A stretch of 64,000 bases of DNA from Brevibacillus panacihumi W25 (GCF_000503775.1 NZ_KI629782.1:372001-436000), one strand, 5' to 3'. Counted from the stretch's first letter, positions 26,484 through 36,215 are shown. Program-made: numbers and translations. The notes: a model not told the origin generated them from the sequence alone.

Positions 26484-27518
26484 TTACGAACGATCCGCTT
26501 CCGGATTGAGATAGCTCATCTCAAAGGTTTTTCCTCGTCCCATCAACTCTTCCACACCTTGTCTGGCTGTCTTCCCTTCAAACAAGATCCCGTACAACAC
26601 CTGCGTGATCGGCATGTCTACCTGTTCTCGCCGAGCCAGCGCATAAGCGGCGTGGGTGGTGCGGACTCCTTCTACCACCATGCCCATTTGCTCCAGGACT
26701 TCATCCAGCCTCTTTCCTTGGCCAAGCATATAGCCCGCACGCCAGTTGCGAGAGTGCTTGCTCGTACAGGTCACGATCAAATCTCCGACCCCGGCTAGAC
26801 CAGCAAACGTCAGAGGCATGGCACCCAGCTTGATCCCGAGACGACTGATTTCCGCAAGCCCTCGCGTCAGAAGAGCAGCTTTGGCGTTATCTCCATAGCC
26901 CAGGCCGTCCGACATCCCAGCGCCAAGCGCGATGATATTTTTCAGGGCGCCGGCGATCTCGGCTCCGACCAGATCCGGGTTGGTGTAGACGCGGAAATTC
27001 TGGTTCATCAGCAAATCCTGCGCCCGCAGCATGCTCTCTTCAGATTCCGAAGAGACTACGACCGTTGTCGGCTGTTCGCATACCACTTCCTCTGCATGAC
27101 TCGGTCCCGTAAGGACAGCAAGGCGAGAGGTGATTTGTGGCGACAGCTCTTCTGCGATCACTTCGGACATCCGCTTCAAGCTCTCCAGCTCAAATCCTTT
27201 TGTCGCATGCAGCAGCAAGACTTCTGGATCAAGATAAGCAGCCATGCTTTGGCAAACCTGGCGCATGGCGTGCGAAGGAACAGCAAGCAGCACAACAGGC
27301 TTTCCCGCTACCGCTTTTTCCAGACTTGACGTGGCGACGATGTTGACAGGAAGAGTCGCCTCCGGAAGGTATTTTTGATTACGATGTGTTTGATTTACTT
27401 CATCCGCCAATTGGGCATCACGCACCCACAATGTCACCTGATGACCGTTTTTGGCCAGGACAGAAGCAAGTGCAGTACCCCAACTCCCAGCGCCAATGAC
27501 GGCGACGTTTTGAATCAA
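26484..27518 (-). CDS. gpsA: Glycerol-3-phosphate dehydrogenase [NAD(P)+]
   Basis: 344 aa, making sn-glycerol 3-phosphate for phospholipids. The N-terminal Rossmann motif is VAVIGAGSWGTALASVLAKNG, and the catalytic Lys lies in GALKNIIALGAG near 190. A TTG start at 27518 was chosen: GGAGGG lies 7 nt upstream and it gives the standard LIQNVAVIGAG N-terminus, whereas the longer frame from 27575 has no SD. The next genes plsY and der complete the conserved block. Confidence 0.95.
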   Translation of the reverse strand: MIQNVAVIGAGSWGTALASVLAKNGHQVTLWVRDAQLADEVNQTHRNQKYLPEATLPVNIVATSSLEKAVAGKPVVLLAVPSHAMRQVCQSMAAYLDPEVLLLHATKGFELESLKRMSEVIAEELSPQITSRLAVLTGPSHAEEVVCEQPTTVVVSSESEESMLRAQDLLMNQNFRVYTNPDLVGAEIAGALKNIIALGAGMSDGLGYGDNAKAALLTRGLAEISRLGIKLGAMPLTFAGLAGVGDLIVTCTSKHSRNWRAGYMLGQGKRLDEVLEQMGMVVEGVRTTHAAYALARREQVDMPITQVLYGILFEGKTARQGVEELMGRGKTFEMSYLNPEADRS

Positions 27519-27578
27519 GAGCGCTCCCTCCACGTTTTCATCTCGGCTTACTCCCGTCGATACCACCCAGGGCAATGA

Positions 27579-28184
27579 CTACCCCAGTTTCCTGTGTGAT
27601 CGGTCTCCCAGTTTTCGCTCGTTCCCTGCAAGAAGATTGCGGATATTGTTATAATGCCGAATGTAGGCAAAGACGGCGAGTGCTAGACTGGTCCAAACAA
27701 AAGCGTTCGGCTTGTCCAACACGTAGATCGCAACGGGGAGAACCGATACCAAAATGAGTGATCCCAGCGATACATAACGCGTAATCGCAATCGTGACCAC
27801 TGCTAGGACGGCACCGATGAGGAAGGCGAGGGGCGAAAAGCCAAGCGCCACACCTAAAGTAGTGGCGATTCCTTTCCCCCCGCGAAATCCGAAAAAAATG
27901 GGCCAGTTGTGACCGGCGATGGCAAACAACCCTGACATGGCATAGGCGACTGGGTCCCCGCCTGTCAACAAGTGGGTGATGCCCATCGCCAATAGACCTT
28001 TGGCCGCATCCAACAGCAGGACAAGAATGGCAGGTCCTTTGCCGAGCACCCGCAATGTATTCGTCGCACCTGCGTTGCCACTCCCGTGGGAGCGGATGTC
28101 GATGCCGGCTATTTTTTTGCTGATGAGATAGCTAAAACTAATGGATCCAATCAAATAGCTGATCACCCAGGATAGTAACACCAT
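27579..28184 (-). CDS. plsY: Acyl-phosphate:glycerol-3-phosphate acyltransferase
   Basis: 201-aa membrane enzyme transferring an acyl chain from acyl phosphate to glycerol 3-phosphate, product of GpsA. The three PlsY motifs are visible: SHGSGNAGATNTLRVLGK near residues 34-52, GHNWPIFFGFRGGKGIATTLGV near 101-122, and the C-terminal RHYNNIRNLLAG segment. Start at 28184, with an AGGG-rich SD, excludes the longer frame into der. Confidence 0.95.
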   Translation of the reverse strand: MVLLSWVISYLIGSISFSYLISKKIAGIDIRSHGSGNAGATNTLRVLGKGPAILVLLLDAAKGLLAMGITHLLTGGDPVAYAMSGLFAIAGHNWPIFFGFRGGKGIATTLGVALGFSPLAFLIGAVLAVVTIAITRYVSLGSLILVSVLPVAIYVLDKPNAFVWTSLALAVFAYIRHYNNIRNLLAGNERKLGDRSHRKLG

Positions 28185-28200
28185 GACCCTTTCCCTCTCC

Positions 28201-29514
28201 CTACGTTTTTTTCCGGGTCCAGATACGTACAGGCGTGCCTTCAAAGACAAACGCTTCACGTATTTTATTCTCTATGTAACGTTCATAGGAGAAATGCATC
28301 AGCTCCGGATCATTCACGAATAGGATGAATGTCGGAGGTTTTACTGTTGCCTGTGTCGCATAGTTGATTTTCAATCGTTTGCCGCGATCCGATGGCGGTG
28401 GTGTGCGAATGGTGGCATCTGTCACCAAATCGTTCAGGACGGACGTCGGTACTCGCATGGAATGTGCTTCTGCTACTTCATTGACCTTCGGAAGAATCGT
28501 ATGCACGCGTTGTTTGGATTTGGCCGACACATAGAGAATCGGAGCATAGTCCAGATACTTGAACTCTTCCCGGATCAACTCGGTAAATCGCTGCATGGTC
28601 TTGTCGTCTTTTTCCAACGCATCCCATTTGTTCACGATAATGATGACCCCGCGGCCTGCCTCATGGGCATAACCCGCGATCTTCTTGTCCTGCTCGATAA
28701 TGCCCTCTTCTCCGTTGAGGACCACCAGCACAACGTCTGAATCTTCAATGGCTCGCATGGCTCGCATGACGCTGTATTTCTCCGTGTTTTCGTATACCTT
28801 GCCGCGCTTGCGCATCCCGGCGGTATCCACGAGAATATAGCTTTGGCCATCCCGTTCAAACGGGGTATCGATGGCATCGCGTGTCGTCCCTGCTACATCG
28901 CTGACGATAACCCGTTCTTCACCCAAAATGGCGTTCGTCAAAGACGATTTGCCGACATTCGGACGACCGATAATGGAGACGCGAATCACGTCTTCCCCGC
29001 TTTCATCCTCGTTGGGGTCCGGGAAGTGTTTTGCGACCTCCTCCAGCATGTCCCCCAGTCCAAGTCCGTGGCTTCCTGATATTGGAAACGGCTCGCCAAG
29101 ACCCAGCGTGTAGAAATCGTAAATATCAGCCCGCATTTCCGGGTTGTCTACTTTGTTTACGGCAAGGACTATCGGCTTTCCCGTGCGATTCAGCATGCGC
29201 GCCAATTCCAGATCGGCATCTGTCACACCTGTTCGACCATCTGTGATCATGACAATGACAGTCGCTTCATCAATCGCCAGTTCAGCCTGATAACGCATTT
29301 GCGTGAGAATTTCGTCGGTCTCGCCAAATTCAATACCGCCGGTGTCAATGACATGGAAGGTGTGGGTCAGCCACTCTCCTTTTCCATACAAACGGTCACG
29401 GGTTACTCCCGGCTTGTCCTCCACGATGGCGATCCGCTCGCCGATCAATCGGTTAAAAATCGTGGACTTGCCCACGTTGGGTCTCCCCACAATGGCTACC
29501 ACTGGCAATCCCAT
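28201..29514 (-). CDS. der: GTPase Der (EngA)
   Basis: 437 aa, essential double GTPase for 50S ribosome assembly. Two G domains: G1 [12 protein letters not shown] near residues 8-19 with DTGG and NKVD motifs; a second [12 protein letters not shown] near 183 with [10 protein letters not shown] and VNKWD; the C-terminal KH-like domain is present. Start at 29514 gives [15 protein letters not shown]. Confidence 0.97.
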   Translation of the reverse strand: MGLPVVAIVGRPNVGKSTIFNRLIGERIAIVEDKPGVTRDRLYGKGEWLTHTFHVIDTGGIEFGETDEILTQMRYQAELAIDEATVIVMITDGRTGVTDADLELARMLNRTGKPIVLAVNKVDNPEMRADIYDFYTLGLGEPFPISGSHGLGLGDMLEEVAKHFPDPNEDESGEDVIRVSIIGRPNVGKSSLTNAILGEERVIVSDVAGTTRDAIDTPFERDGQSYILVDTAGMRKRGKVYENTEKYSVMRAMRAIEDSDVVLVVLNGEEGIIEQDKKIAGYAHEAGRGVIIIVNKWDALEKDDKTMQRFTELIREEFKYLDYAPILYVSAKSKQRVHTILPKVNEVAEAHSMRVPTSVLNDLVTDATIRTPPPSDRGKRLKINYATQATVKPPTFILFVNDPELMHFSYERYIENKIREAFVFEGTPVRIWTRKKT

Positions 29515-29572
29515 AGTTGACAACACTCTCTCTCATTTTCTGTTTTTGACTAGCTAATCATACCATACACTC

Positions 29573-29752
29573 CTAATGCCGAACAATGACCAGGGTATCT
29601 GCTGTCACCTCATGCACCATCCCGTCCAGAATTTTTTCCAAAAGGAAGGCGATCTGCTGCTGTTCCTGATGATCGGAACAATAAAAGATGGGGGCACCGC
29701 CAGCGACCCGGTCCTTATTCAACGTAATGACAGCAAGGATACTGCTGAGCAT
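29573..29752 (-). CDS. Capping complex subunit for the YIEGIA protein
   Basis: 59 aa, starts MLSSILAVITLNKDR; AGGAGGTG lies 6 nt upstream, better than the ATG at 29770. The protein is a small beta-rich polypeptide (GAPIFYCSDHQEQQQ, VHEVTADTLVIVR). Genes of this family sit next to YIEGIA genes in spore formers. The name is from the family; the function in the cell is not demonstrated here. Confidence 0.75.
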   Translation of the reverse strand: MLSSILAVITLNKDRVAGGAPIFYCSDHQEQQQIAFLLEKILDGMVHEVTADTLVIVRH

Positions 29753-29775
29753 GTCCTGCACCTCCTGCATCCCGA

Positions 29776-30678
29776 TTAGTCTTGCTTGGCTTTCGTGGGT
29801 TTGCGGTAGACACTCTCCAGGATTGGCACTGCTCCGATCACCGCCCTCGCCTTCTCTATATCCTTCACCTGCGGAAGCAAGAACACGCCCAAGCGTCCTG
29901 TAGCCATGTCCCTCTTGGCAAGGGGTGTCAAGGAAGGCTCACCTGTATCCATGTATACGCCAAGCTGTGTCGAAACATCGTGGAGAATCGCTTGCCTTTG
30001 TCCCGGTTGGGAGATCGTAACTTTCGCATTGGGGTCTTTCGGCGAGAGGATCATGCCCATGCCATGCTGCTGAATCATTTTTTGCGCATCCTCAAGCCCC
30101 ACGTTCATGATGTAGATATCGCCCACATACAGATCTTTTCCCTCTACTCTCACCTCAGCAGGCTCGATGTCCACGATCAGCGAGAGCGTTTTGCCCGACA
30201 TCAGAAACTTGGCGATCACGAGGGTAATGATTCCGGCAATGATGCCGCCCCACCAATGAAAGAAAACAGCAGCAAGGGTTGTCATGAGCGAGCAGAAGAT
30301 GACCAGGTAATTCCGGCCCTCGAATACCAACGCGATCCCCTCGATATAAGGGCCTCCCCGGGGAACCAGCTCTTGCTTGTCGATCTCCGTCAAGGTCGTA
30401 CGCTCCATATTGCGCACGTCACGAAATTGCTGGGCTGCCACAGTCAAAAAGGTAACGGCTGTATAGTTTTCCTTGAACAGTGCGGGAATGGCAACAGCGC
30501 CGAGAGCAGCCGCGATGACGCCCAGCGCAACCTGGATGATTTTCCCGTGTGGATAGGTCGGATATTGACGGTAATCGGTGCGAAGCAAGTGGATCCTGCA
30601 CATAATCCCGAACGTAAATCCCAGCAACAACGGCACGAGAAATTCACTCGCCAGCAGTTCTTTGTACAATCTCGTCAT
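29776..30678 (-). CDS. YIEGIA-family membrane protein
   Basis: 300 aa; contains the eponymous PYIEGIALVFE near residue 110 and helices at residues 13-28, 46-66 and 125-155. The C-terminal soluble half has SPKDPNAKVTISQPGQRQAILHDV, then TGRLGVFLLPQVKDIEKARAVIGAVP. Its ATG overlaps the upstream gene's stop. Position corresponds to yphB. Spore-former specific family, molecular role unclear. Confidence 0.85.
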   Translation of the reverse strand: MTRLYKELLASEFLVPLLLGFTFGIMCRIHLLRTDYRQYPTYPHGKIIQVALGVIAAALGAVAIPALFKENYTAVTFLTVAAQQFRDVRNMERTTLTEIDKQELVPRGGPYIEGIALVFEGRNYLVIFCSLMTTLAAVFFHWWGGIIAGIITLVIAKFLMSGKTLSLIVDIEPAEVRVEGKDLYVGDIYIMNVGLEDAQKMIQQHGMGMILSPKDPNAKVTISQPGQRQAILHDVSTQLGVYMDTGEPSLTPLAKRDMATGRLGVFLLPQVKDIEKARAVIGAVPILESVYRKPTKAKQD

Positions 30679-31313
30679 CCCCTACGTGCATCTGATTTGG
30701 AGGGTTCGGTATGACTCCACCCGATCCAGCGACAAATCCACAACCAGATAACCCGGAAACAGAACCAGAAGGAAAGGGAGCTCCAGATCAGGTCTTGTGC
30801 GAATTCACTCCCAAGCTGGCAGGTTCCGGAGAATTTCCCGATATAGAACCCGTAAATGGCATCTGCCAGCACGATAGAGAGCAAAAGAGAAAAAAGCTGA
30901 GCTCCCCCCCGCCTGTTGATGATCAAGGCTGCGACAACGGCGACAGTCGGCAGGATGATCTGCTCGTCCCAAAACAGCAAGACTGGATCGGTAAAAAAAA
31001 TCCACCTCAGCCAAAACAATATCCAGGCCATGACAATCGCGGCAAACAGATGAAAGCGGCGTCGGCTCGCAGAGATCTGGACGTACAGCCAGCCGCAGAA
31101 AAGCAGTGGCAAAATGGTACCGCTTAAGCTGATCTCTACGGGTGCAAAAGCGAGTGTCCAACTCACGAACGAGCAAACCAGAAAAGCGACGAGGATAGCC
31201 AACATTCTTCTTCGCGACAGGTTGAGCTCACGTAAAAGAAGATCCATACTTCCCATCCAGACGAGACAAATGAGGCACCACTGGATGAGAATCGCAACTG
31301 TCCCTTCGTTCAT
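30675..31313 (-). CDS. YphA-like polytopic membrane protein
   Basis: 212 aa with about six hydrophobic helices (residues 3-22, 28-50, 55-70, 80-100, 110-130, 140-160). The best start is 31313 since it is 6 nt from GAGGAG; the ATG six bases earlier is too close. It overlaps the YIEGIA gene by 4 nt, so both are coupled. Role unknown. Confidence 0.75.
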   Translation of the reverse strand: MNEGTVAILIQWCLICLVWMGSMDLLLRELNLSRRRMLAILVAFLVCSFVSWTLAFAPVEISLSGTILPLLFCGWLYVQISASRRRFHLFAAIVMAWILFWLRWIFFTDPVLLFWDEQIILPTVAVVAALIINRRGGAQLFSLLLSIVLADAIYGFYIGKFSGTCQLGSEFAQDLIWSSLSFWFCFRVIWLWICRWIGWSHTEPSKSDARRG

Positions 31314-31389
31314 GTTCATCTCCTCAAGATGTGGTTGTCTCCCCAAAGTATGCCTCATCAGGCAGGCTTTCATGTGGCTGCTGGATCGC

Positions 31390-32442
31390 TCAATCGCGAT
31401 TTGCCAACGACGATACATCTATCTGTCGCTGCTGGGCATAGTCATAGCTGCGTCCGGATAAGATCATCGGAACGTGTAAAAAATCCTTCAACCGCTTGAT
31501 GCCGAGTGCTGTCATGGCTACCCTCAGTTGATGGTGCCATTCGTCAACGGTATGTAGCGCGTCTTCTATGGATTGGGTTTGGACAATGCGCAAAAAGCCG
31601 CCGGCAATCCCGACCGCATCCGCCCCCAATGCCAGGGCCTTGGCCACATCCAAGCCATGTCGAATGCCTCCTGTCGCGATGAAGGATGATCCGTGCTCCA
31701 TCCAGTCCCGCGCCTCCAGCAAGCTCTCCACAGTCGTAAGACCCCAATCGTCAAACATGGGAAGCGGTGTGCTTCTGCGCATATTTTCTACTTTGGCAAA
31801 ATTGGTGCCGCCCCGTCCCCCTATGTCAATCATCGGGATCCCTATGTCAATCAACTTCCCGATCGTCTCTTTCGCCATGCCGAAACCCACTTCTTTGACA
31901 AGAACCGGAACGGGCACCTGGTCCCGAATGCGCTGAATTCGCTCCAAATAACCAGTAAAGTCCCGATCTCCTTCCGGCATTAACAGCTCCTGCATCACAT
32001 TGAGATGAATCTGCAAACCATCCGCTTCCAGCATTTCCACGGCCGCCAGGGCCTGCTCCACAGTAGCTTCCGCCCCGATGTTTGCGAATAGAATGCCGTG
32101 CGGGTTCTCTTTTCGTACAACACTGTAGCTGTCACGGACGGAAGGATCTCGCAAAGCAGCCATTTGGGACCCGACTGCCATGGCCAAGCCTTTTTCCCTT
32201 GCAATAATAGCCAGTTTCTGATTTATCGTCGTTGTTGCTGCGGCACCGCCAGTCATGGCATTTATGAGGATCGGAGAAGCGAGGCGAAAGGAAGCCAAAT
32301 TTACATCAAGGTTCAAGTTACCATAATATATATTCGGTAAACTATTTGGGACAAAACGAATCTCGTCAAAGCTGTTTGTCTGCTGCTCATTCGTAGCCAA
32401 CGCATGCTGAATATGATCCATTTTACGTTGCGAACGATCCAT
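31390..32442 (-). CDS. fni: Type 2 isopentenyl-diphosphate isomerase
   Basis: FMN- and NADPH-dependent interconversion of IPP and DMAPP, 350 aa, feeding the prenyl synthases of this window. ILINAMTGGA near residues 57-66 binds FMN, and HLNVMQELLMPEGDRDF near 145-161 holds catalytic residues; IDIGGRGGTNFAKVEN near 205-220 and SGRSYDYAQQRQ at the C-terminus follow. It lies after a terminator that ends rpsA. Confidence 0.95.
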   Translation of the reverse strand: MDRSQRKMDHIQHALATNEQQTNSFDEIRFVPNSLPNIYYGNLNLDVNLASFRLASPILINAMTGGAAATTTINQKLAIIAREKGLAMAVGSQMAALRDPSVRDSYSVVRKENPHGILFANIGAEATVEQALAAVEMLEADGLQIHLNVMQELLMPEGDRDFTGYLERIQRIRDQVPVPVLVKEVGFGMAKETIGKLIDIGIPMIDIGGRGGTNFAKVENMRRSTPLPMFDDWGLTTVESLLEARDWMEHGSSFIATGGIRHGLDVAKALALGADAVGIAGGFLRIVQTQSIEDALHTVDEWHHQLRVAMTALGIKRLKDFLHVPMILSGRSYDYAQQRQIDVSSLANRD

Positions 32443-32467
32443 CGATCGGATTCCCCCTTATCCGCTA

Positions 32468-32503
32468 CTGTAAAAAGGGGGATACGCCTAAGCGCATCCC
32501 CCA
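32468..32503 (-). terminator. Intrinsic terminator after rpsA
   Basis: GGGGGATGCGC, 4-nt loop, GCGTATCCCCC, then TTTTT on the minus strand: a strong stem. Confidence 0.9.
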
Positions 32504-32516
32504 CACTTCCTGCTTT

Positions 32517-33692
32517 TTACTTGAACTTGTCTTTCAAATCACCGAAGAGTTCGCCCAAAGTAACGCCCATTGGCTGGTTGTTCTCTTGTTGGAACTGTTG
32601 CTGTTCCTTTTTGCTCGCGCGTTCAGCTTGCTCTACACGATCTTCTTCCACTGCGCGAATGCTCAAGCTGATGCGTTGTTCTTGTGGAACCACATCCAGA
32701 ACCTTTACCTGCACCTCTTGGCCTTCCTTCAACACTTCTCCAGGAGTGTTGACGCGGCGATTTGCGATTTGCGAGATGTGTACCAGACCCTCAATGCCTG
32801 GAGCTACTTCGACAAACGCACCAAAGGAAACCAGACGCTTCACGGTTCCATTTACGATGGAGCCCGCTTTAAATTCTTCCGCTACGCTGGCCCATGGACC
32901 TGCTTGCGTTTCTTTGATGCTCAGCCCGATGCGCTCGTTTTCCTTGTCGACCTTTAGTACTTTCACGGTTACCTTGTCGCCTTCTTTTACGACGTCAGAA
33001 GGTTTTTCGACGCGGTTCCAAGCCAGTTCGGAGACGTGCACGAGTCCGTCTACCCCGCCAATATCAACGAAAACGCCGAAATCGGTCATGCGTTGGACGG
33101 TTCCTTCCAGAATTTGACCCGGTTGGATGGTATCCAGAATCGATTGTTTTTTCACTTTCACTTCGTCTTCCAGGACTGCTTTATGGGAGAGGATTACTTT
33201 GTTCTTTTCTTTATCCATCTCTACGACTTTTAGGCTCAGCTCTTTTCCTTTGTAGTCGGAAAAGTCCTCGACAAAGTGGCGCTCTACCATGGAAGCCGGG
33301 ATAAATCCGCGTACACCCACATCGACAACGAGGCCGCCTTTTACAATTTCTTTCACAACCGCATGGATTACTTCGCCGTTTTGCATTTTTTGCTCTAGAT
33401 CGGACCAAGCGGATTCCATTGCTACGGCCTTCTTGGAGACAACGAGTTCTTCTTTATCATCATTAAGCTTGATGACTTTCACCTCAAATGTGTCTCCGAC
33501 CGCAACTTCATCGGCAACCTTCTCCACGTGCAGCGGGGATAGCTCGCTGATCGGGATCAAGCCGTCATATTTGTAGCCTACATCTACAAGCGCTTGTTTG
33601 TCCTCTACTTTTGTCACTGTCGCTTTTACGACATCTCCTACGGAAATTACGTTTGCATCCGTTAGGCTAACATTCGTTTCTTCCATCATCAT
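32517..33692 (-). CDS. rpsA: S1-domain RNA-binding protein (ribosomal S1-like)
   Basis: 391 aa with four S1 domains. Their starts are VGDVVKATVTKVEDKQ near residue 19, GEVIHAVVKEIVKGG near 103, PGQILEGTVQRMTDFG near 188, and AGSIVNGTVKRLVSFG near 273. Gram-positive four-domain forms such as B. subtilis YpfD are RNA-binding proteins that do not act exactly as E. coli S1. The start at 33692 (or 33689) has AAGGAGGT; the longer frame has no SD. Confidence 0.95.
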   Translation of the reverse strand: MMMEETNVSLTDANVISVGDVVKATVTKVEDKQALVDVGYKYDGLIPISELSPLHVEKVADEVAVGDTFEVKVIKLNDDKEELVVSKKAVAMESAWSDLEQKMQNGEVIHAVVKEIVKGGLVVDVGVRGFIPASMVERHFVEDFSDYKGKELSLKVVEMDKEKNKVILSHKAVLEDEVKVKKQSILDTIQPGQILEGTVQRMTDFGVFVDIGGVDGLVHVSELAWNRVEKPSDVVKEGDKVTVKVLKVDKENERIGLSIKETQAGPWASVAEEFKAGSIVNGTVKRLVSFGAFVEVAPGIEGLVHISQIANRRVNTPGEVLKEGQEVQVKVLDVVPQEQRISLSIRAVEEDRVEQAERASKKEQQQFQQENNQPMGVTLGELFGDLKDKFK

Positions 33693-33784
33693 AAAGACCT
33701 CCTTCATACCATCCAGTCCCCAACTGTCCGTTAGTGGCGGAATTCTCCTACCATCTTGCAAGAAGCGGGAGCATGTATATTTTT

Positions 33785-33826
33785 AACTGACGCCTTGAAG
33801 GCAGCTCAGTTAGCTGACGAAGCCAT
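33785..33826 (-). promoter_or_regulatory. Alternative stem-loops in the rpsA leader
   Basis: Minus strand AACTGAgctGCCTT pairs with AAGGCgTCAGTT, while CAGCT upstream can pair with AGCTG inside the first stem, making two exclusive hairpins 95-135 nt before rpsA. Neither has a T tract, so this is not a simple terminator. Could be a structured leader controlling S1. Confidence 0.35.
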
Positions 33827-33865
33827 TTCATTCCAGTACAGGTAGTATTCTTCCCTTTGGAGATT

Positions 33866-34471
33866 CTATACCGAGACCTTGGAACGATGCTGTTCGTGAA
33901 GAGAGCGGATCTCTGCCATGATCAGATCCGTCGTTTCCTTCAGCGTATCAGAACCTGCTTTGGCCTCACGCAAGGAAGTCAGGTCAATCGGTTTGCCGTA
34001 GACGATCTTGATCGGCCGAAACGGGCGATACGGGCCAATGATCGCTACGGGCACTACCGCTGCCTGCGATCTCAGAGCAAACATCGCCACGCCAGGCATC
34101 CCGGCGCCAACCTCTCCTGTTTTGCTCCGTGTGCCTTCTGGAAAAATTCCCAAGATTTTTCCTTCTTCCAACAATTTTAAAGTGGAGCGAATCGCTGCTC
34201 GATCCCCAGCTCCACGTTTGACAGGAAATGCCCCAAACTTTGTGATCAAAAAGGAAAGGACAGGGATCCGAAAAAGCTCCTCCTTCGCCATGAAAAAGAC
34301 CTGCCGCTCAATCCCGGAACCCAGGAGAGGAGGGTCCCAAAGCGAGATATGGTTGGCGCAAAGGATCACTGGGCCTTCCTTAGGTATATGTTCACGCCCG
34401 ATCACTTGCCAACGGAAGACAAGCGAAAATATCGTGCGGAAAAAGCCTCGGAATAGACGATAATAACTCAC
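33866..34471 (-). CDS. plsC: 1-acylglycerol-3-phosphate acyltransferase
   Basis: 201 aa, second acylation after PlsY, giving phosphatidic acid. The HX4D catalytic motif is NHISLWDP near 40-47 and the substrate motif FPEGTRSKTG is near 110. GTG start overlaps the cmk stop. cmk-plsC-rpsA order as in B. subtilis. Confidence 0.94.
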   Translation of the reverse strand: MSYYRLFRGFFRTIFSLVFRWQVIGREHIPKEGPVILCANHISLWDPPLLGSGIERQVFFMAKEELFRIPVLSFLITKFGAFPVKRGAGDRAAIRSTLKLLEEGKILGIFPEGTRSKTGEVGAGMPGVAMFALRSQAAVVPVAIIGPYRPFRPIKIVYGKPIDLTSLREAKAGSDTLKETTDLIMAEIRSLHEQHRSKVSV

Positions 34472-35139
34472 TGGCTCGACTCTCCCACTCGCTCGCAGAT
34501 TTCCAGAATTCGTTCCGCCACCTGAGCGATTGTCATGCCTGTCGTATCGACGAGGATGGCATCCTCTGCCTGACGCAACGGGGCCACCTCTCTGTTCATG
34601 TCTCGTTGATCCCGCTCGGCAATCTCTTGCTCCATCTCGGCCAGATTCGGGTCGAACCCTTTATCGCGCAGTTCTTTCCATCTTCTCATTGCCCGCTCTT
34701 GAATCGAAGCGGTTAGGAAAATTTTCACCTCGGCATCCGGCAACACATGCGTCCCGATGTCACGACCGTCCATCACGACCTTGCCCTGGACGGCGAGGTT
34801 GCGCTGGAGGATCAGCATTTGCTCGCGCACGGAGGCATAACTGGCTACAACGGAGGCGTATTGACTAACATTTGGCGTGCGAATCCATTCCGTTACGTCC
34901 GTATTGTTCCAATAGACATGCTGTTCACCTTGCACGCGTCGCAAACGGATGTCATTTTCTTTCAAAAGCTTTGAAACGACTGACTCGTCTTCGATTGGCA
35001 AGCCTTGATCAAGGACCGCCCATGCCAAGGCGCGGTACATGGAACCTGTGTCGATGTACAGGTAGTCCAGCTTGCCGGCCACCATTTTCGCCACCGTGCT
35101 TTTTCCCGCTCCCGCTGGTCCATCAATGGCAATATTCAT
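34468..35139 (-). CDS. cmk: Cytidylate kinase
   Basis: 223 aa, phosphorylates CMP and dCMP. P-loop IDGPAGAGKSTVAKMVAG near residues 4-21; YIDTGSMYRA near 30; MDGRDIGTHVLPDAEVKIFLTA near 97-118. First gene of the cmk-plsC unit. Confidence 0.96.
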   Translation of the reverse strand: MNIAIDGPAGAGKSTVAKMVAGKLDYLYIDTGSMYRALAWAVLDQGLPIEDESVVSKLLKENDIRLRRVQGEQHVYWNNTDVTEWIRTPNVSQYASVVASYASVREQMLILQRNLAVQGKVVMDGRDIGTHVLPDAEVKIFLTASIQERAMRRWKELRDKGFDPNLAEMEQEIAERDQRDMNREVAPLRQAEDAILVDTTGMTIAQVAERILEICERVGESSQ

Positions 35140-35182
35140 ACCTTCTCACCTGCTATGTACTGTAGTCCATAAAGGGAACATG

Positions 35183-35215
35183 GAAAAACAAGAGAAGCTT
35201 CTGTCGAAGCCTTCT
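35183..35215 (-). terminator. Intrinsic terminator after the YpfB-like gene
   Basis: Stem AGAAGGCTTC with GAAGCTTCT (one bulge), tetraloop, then TTGTTTTTCC on the minus strand. Confidence 0.7.
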
Positions 35216-35267
35216 TTACCAAATATGTCTTTTTCATAGTACCATAGGATGGTAACATGCGCAAACC

Positions 35268-35450
35268 TTACGGAGCTTCTGAAACCCCTTCCAGTCTTTG
35301 CGTCTCAATCAAAAACGCGCGAACTGGGTCGAATTGAAACAGCAGTTCGCTGCCCACCATCACGATAAAACAGATCACGATGCCGGCGATGATGACCTTC
35401 TCGATTCGTTGGGAAAAACGACGGAATCTCTCGTTGTAGCGGCTTGTCAT
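35268..35450 (-). CDS. YpfB-like single-span membrane protein
   Basis: 60 aa: basic N-terminus (RYNERFRRFSQRIEK) then one helix VIIAGIVICFIVMVGSELLF at residues 19-38. Position between the PilZ gene and cmk matches ypfB. No known function. Confidence 0.7.
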   Translation of the reverse strand: MTSRYNERFRRFSQRIEKVIIAGIVICFIVMVGSELLFQFDPVRAFLIETQRLEGVSEAP

Positions 35451-35471
35451 GATGTCCCATCCTGTCTGGTG

Positions 35472-36155
35472 TCACTCCATGACACCCTTTTTGCGCAATT
35501 CCAATTGTCTTTCATAGCAGGCCCGCACTACTTTCGCACGATCGGGCTCGCTTATTTGTATAAATTTCCCAGAAACCCACTGGTGCATTCCTTTTTCTTC
35601 AGCAGGCTTTTGACGCACTACCTGCAATTCTGCAGAAGCATGCTGCACGGTCCCCGCTTTATTCGGCAGGGAAATCCACACCTGGATTTTGTCATTTTCT
35701 TGTATCGTGTAGGAATCTTTACAGGTAAACGAAAGTCCTCCTCCGCTCACATCTACCGTTCGAGTAAGAAAATGATAGCTACGTATGGGATCGTTCAATT
35801 TGACAGCAATATCGAGCGAGGTATCGATACGTAAATAATTGCGTCTCTGTGTACGGCGAATGTCCTCTTTCTCCGGCAAACCGAGCAACAAGACTGGAAG
35901 CGGCTCGATTTGTCTGCCTACAATGGAAGTCTGGAAGTCGTACCGCGACCCATCCTCTCCCAGGTACCATAAGAGACAAGGTGTACCGACTTCGAGTAAT
36001 TCGGTTTTCCCCGTGCTCTCGCTGGTAGGCAGCTCGATGGAGGCAATTCCTTCCTTGCTGTCCGTTATCCTGCTCTTAAAGGACTGAGCGAGTATGTCTT
36101 CAGAGGAACTTATTACGTTTAGTCTTATGGTTTGTCCAATCCGCGGAAGCATCAT
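35472..36155 (-). CDS. PilZ-domain c-di-GMP receptor (YpfA/DgrA-like)
   Basis: 227 aa. N-terminal YcgR-like domain (IGQTIRLNVISSSE to LPVLLLGLP) and a C-terminal PilZ domain with RRNYLR near residue 105 and the D-x-S-G-G-G element DVSGGGLSFTC near 140, which bind c-di-GMP. In B. subtilis the orthologue slows flagellar rotation by acting on MotA. The start at 36155 is 7 nt after GGAGGAA. Confidence 0.9.
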   Translation of the reverse strand: MMLPRIGQTIRLNVISSSEDILAQSFKSRITDSKEGIASIELPTSESTGKTELLEVGTPCLLWYLGEDGSRYDFQTSIVGRQIEPLPVLLLGLPEKEDIRRTQRRNYLRIDTSLDIAVKLNDPIRSYHFLTRTVDVSGGGLSFTCKDSYTIQENDKIQVWISLPNKAGTVQHASAELQVVRQKPAEEKGMHQWVSGKFIQISEPDRAKVVRACYERQLELRKKGVME

Positions 36156-36215
36156 TGCAGCGTTCCTCCCTTTCCCTCTCATGCTTTCATTATATACCCT
36201 TGTCTACAAACGGAA

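Noticed and set aside
29782-30714. 310-codon plus-strand ORF opposite the YIEGIA gene
   Set aside because: Antisense shadow, no SD or recognisable domain.
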